Shown in pieces: positions 62,310 through 64,000 of a DNA stretch of 64,000 bases. The stretch is from NCBI RefSeq assembly GCF_021155765.1, contig NC_060110.1:10849501-10913500 (forward strand). The letters run 5' to 3'. The position numbers were made by a program, and so were the translations under genes. The stretch's first letter is position 1. Each line of letters begins with the position of its first letter. The DNA is from Diprion similis (Eukaryota; Arthropoda; Insecta; Hymenoptera; Diprionidae). The notes under the pieces were generated by a model that was not told where the DNA came from, did no database searches, and worked only from the letters and a program-made list of their open reading frames with translations.

Positions 62310-64000
62310 ATGTCACAATTTAAAATGACGTTGGTTTCGATAAGATTCGTCACTCGCAGATACGTATGCCCAAGCTTGAAAAATGTGAGTGAAGACGAAC
62401 GATAAATTAAAATTAAGAGCCACTCAAAACATTGGTAAATACGTATAAGTTATACGGATTCTTTACTTTATAGCTTCATACGTCCTTATCATCATCGTCA
62501 TCAGCGTCATCTGCTGAACGTGATAATAAAAAAAAGGAGGAAATAGATGTCAGGCGCAAGGAGATCATGGCCCGTGGATTGCCAAAGCAAAAACCAATCC
62601 CAGGTGTAAAGCAAATTTTACTTGTTGCTTCTGGTAAGGGGGGAGTCGGCAAGTCAACAACCGCTGTTAATTTATGTACTGCTATTAAGACTGTTGAACC
62701 AAATAAGTCCGTGGGATTATTAGATGCGGATGTATTTGGTCCATCCATACCATTAATGATGAACTTACACGAGACTCCGATTCTGAATCAAGAAAATCTA
62801 ATGGAACCACTCCTTAATTATGGTATTAAATGGTAAATTTCTATGTTGGATCTCAGAGCTTGCCACTTGAGTTGAATTATTTGGACTAATACCATTAAAT
62901 AATTAGTGTCTTGGTACATAGTTCCAAGTTAACGCATGACAATATCCAAAAAACCAAAAGATTACATCCTCTTTCCAGATAATACTACTTTACTTGATCA
63001 AAGTTAAAAGCATTGCCATTTCTGAGCACCCTACCTATATATTTTGTTCCTATATTAGTTTAACATCACCAAAATATTTATTTTATGGCCTACTAGCTTT
63101 TAATATTTGGAATATCTTGTCATGTGAAGAAACTTTGCCTCCACACACCGTAATCATCATACATGCAACTAATCCTACAGACTACAGGTATAATTAATTA
63201 GGTAAATTAACTTGCCACAATAGTTTTACACCGATTCGTTATTCATGGTTCAGTATTAAATTTCATAAATTAGGTCCAGATATCCTGAGCTTGAAAGTAC
63301 TAGCTGACTTGAAAGAATACAATTATACCAAACATTCTAAGTGTATAATGACATTGTTTTGTATACAGTATGTCAATGGGATTTCTGATTGACGAAAAAT
63401 CTCCTGTTATATGGCGAGGCCTGATGGTGATGAGTGCTCTTGACAAATTAATCCGTCAGACAGCCTGGACCCCACTGGACTACCTTATAGTAGATACTCC
63501 TCCTGGGACAGGCGATACGCATTTATCATTAATCCAGAATCTTCCATTGTCTGGAGTTATAATAGTTACCACTCCACAGTCTGCAGCCCTCCAAGTAGCT
63601 AGAAGAGGAGCAGTTATGTTTCAAAAAATGAATGTTCCGGTTGCTGGAATTGTTGAAAATATGAGCAGTGTAACCTGCCCTGTGTGTTCGCACCAAGTGC
63701 AGCTTTTTGGAGATGGAACGGAGAGCTTAGCCAAAGAACTCGGTAATTATTACACTTTGTAATCATACTCTAGAATGAAAATTTGCACAACGAATTAAGT
63801 TTCAATTAAAATACATACGAAAATATTCTCAAACCTGAAAATCTGTATCCCGCCAAAAATATGCTGGAGTACTTGACGATGCAATATTTTCTCTTTCACA
63901 GATATAGATTTCCTGGAAAAAATTCCAATGGACAGCCAAATATCAAAGTATTGTGATAATGGCAAACCGATAGTTTTATCACTGCCGGAAAGCTTAATTG
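62310..64000 (+). CDS. NUBPL: NUBPL (IND1-type) mitochondrial Fe-S P-loop ATPase, 3' end cut off
   Basis: Mrp/NBP35-family P-loop protein that delivers Fe-S clusters during respiratory complex I assembly in the mitochondrial matrix. Exons: 62310-62384, 62474-62832, 63369-63742 and 63902 to beyond 64000; phases are consistent and about 302 residues are visible, so only a short C-terminus should be missing. The start is the ATG at 62310 or the in-frame ATG at 62325. Either way the first 20-25 residues contain several Arg/Lys, hydroxylated residues and no acidic residue, as in a mitochondrial presequence. [17 protein letters not shown] precedes the deviant Walker [10 protein letters not shown] (79-87), followed by [42 protein letters not shown] and the CPVC cluster-ligand pair (C248, C251). 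The 62833-63368 intron holds nothing recognisable. Confidence 0.93.

Overview
The window is arthropod nuclear DNA, probably from an insect and most plausibly a hymenopteran (inference). All four recognisable genes are split by spliceosomal introns, and intergenic DNA is AT-rich. One gene is an SMG7 orthologue, a factor missing from Drosophila melanogaster, so a fly close to Drosophila is unlikely. The order cannot be fixed from the sequence alone.

Layout. (1) 1-6586, plus strand: 3' part of a PRRC2/BAT2-family gene (Drosophila nocte type), nine coding exons ending in a stop at 6584-6586, then an AT-rich 3'UTR with poly(A) signals near 7.92-7.94 kb. (2) About 7.9-12.3 kb: AT-rich DNA with no supported gene, containing one inverted-repeat element near 11.3-11.7 kb. 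(3) 12.3-49.87 kb: a head-to-tail satellite array with a 312-bp monomer, about 120 copies, all in one orientation. Copies are near-identical in the core and decayed at both edges. Superimposed are higher-order duplications of 1560, 1872, 2496, 3432 and about 3910 bp and three copies of one truncated monomer. (4) 49.87-51.2 kb: a hairpin, then a non-autonomous hAT-like element (723 bp) with a 15-bp terminal inverted repeat and an 8-bp target duplication, then the upstream region of the next gene. (5) 51184-53588, plus: a complete five-exon, divergent SIAH/sina-type RING E3 ligase (283 aa). (6) 56196-61526, minus: complete SMG7 (about 1133 aa, seven coding exons). (7) 62310-64000, plus: NUBPL, the mitochondrial complex I Fe-S assembly ATPase, cut off by the window end near its C-terminus.

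The genes do not form a pathway. SMG7 acts in nonsense-mediated decay, NUBPL in complex I assembly, the sina-like protein in ubiquitination, and PRRC2 in RNA-granule and translation biology. SMG7 and NUBPL are divergent with about 0.8 kb between their start codons and may share a promoter. The sina-like gene and SMG7 are convergent.

Many open frames of 60-387 codons lie inside the satellite. They follow from a monomer length divisible by three together with homogenisation, and they are not annotated as genes. Exon boundaries were read by eye from splice consensus, phase continuity and remembered family sequence; no alignment or transcript data was available.
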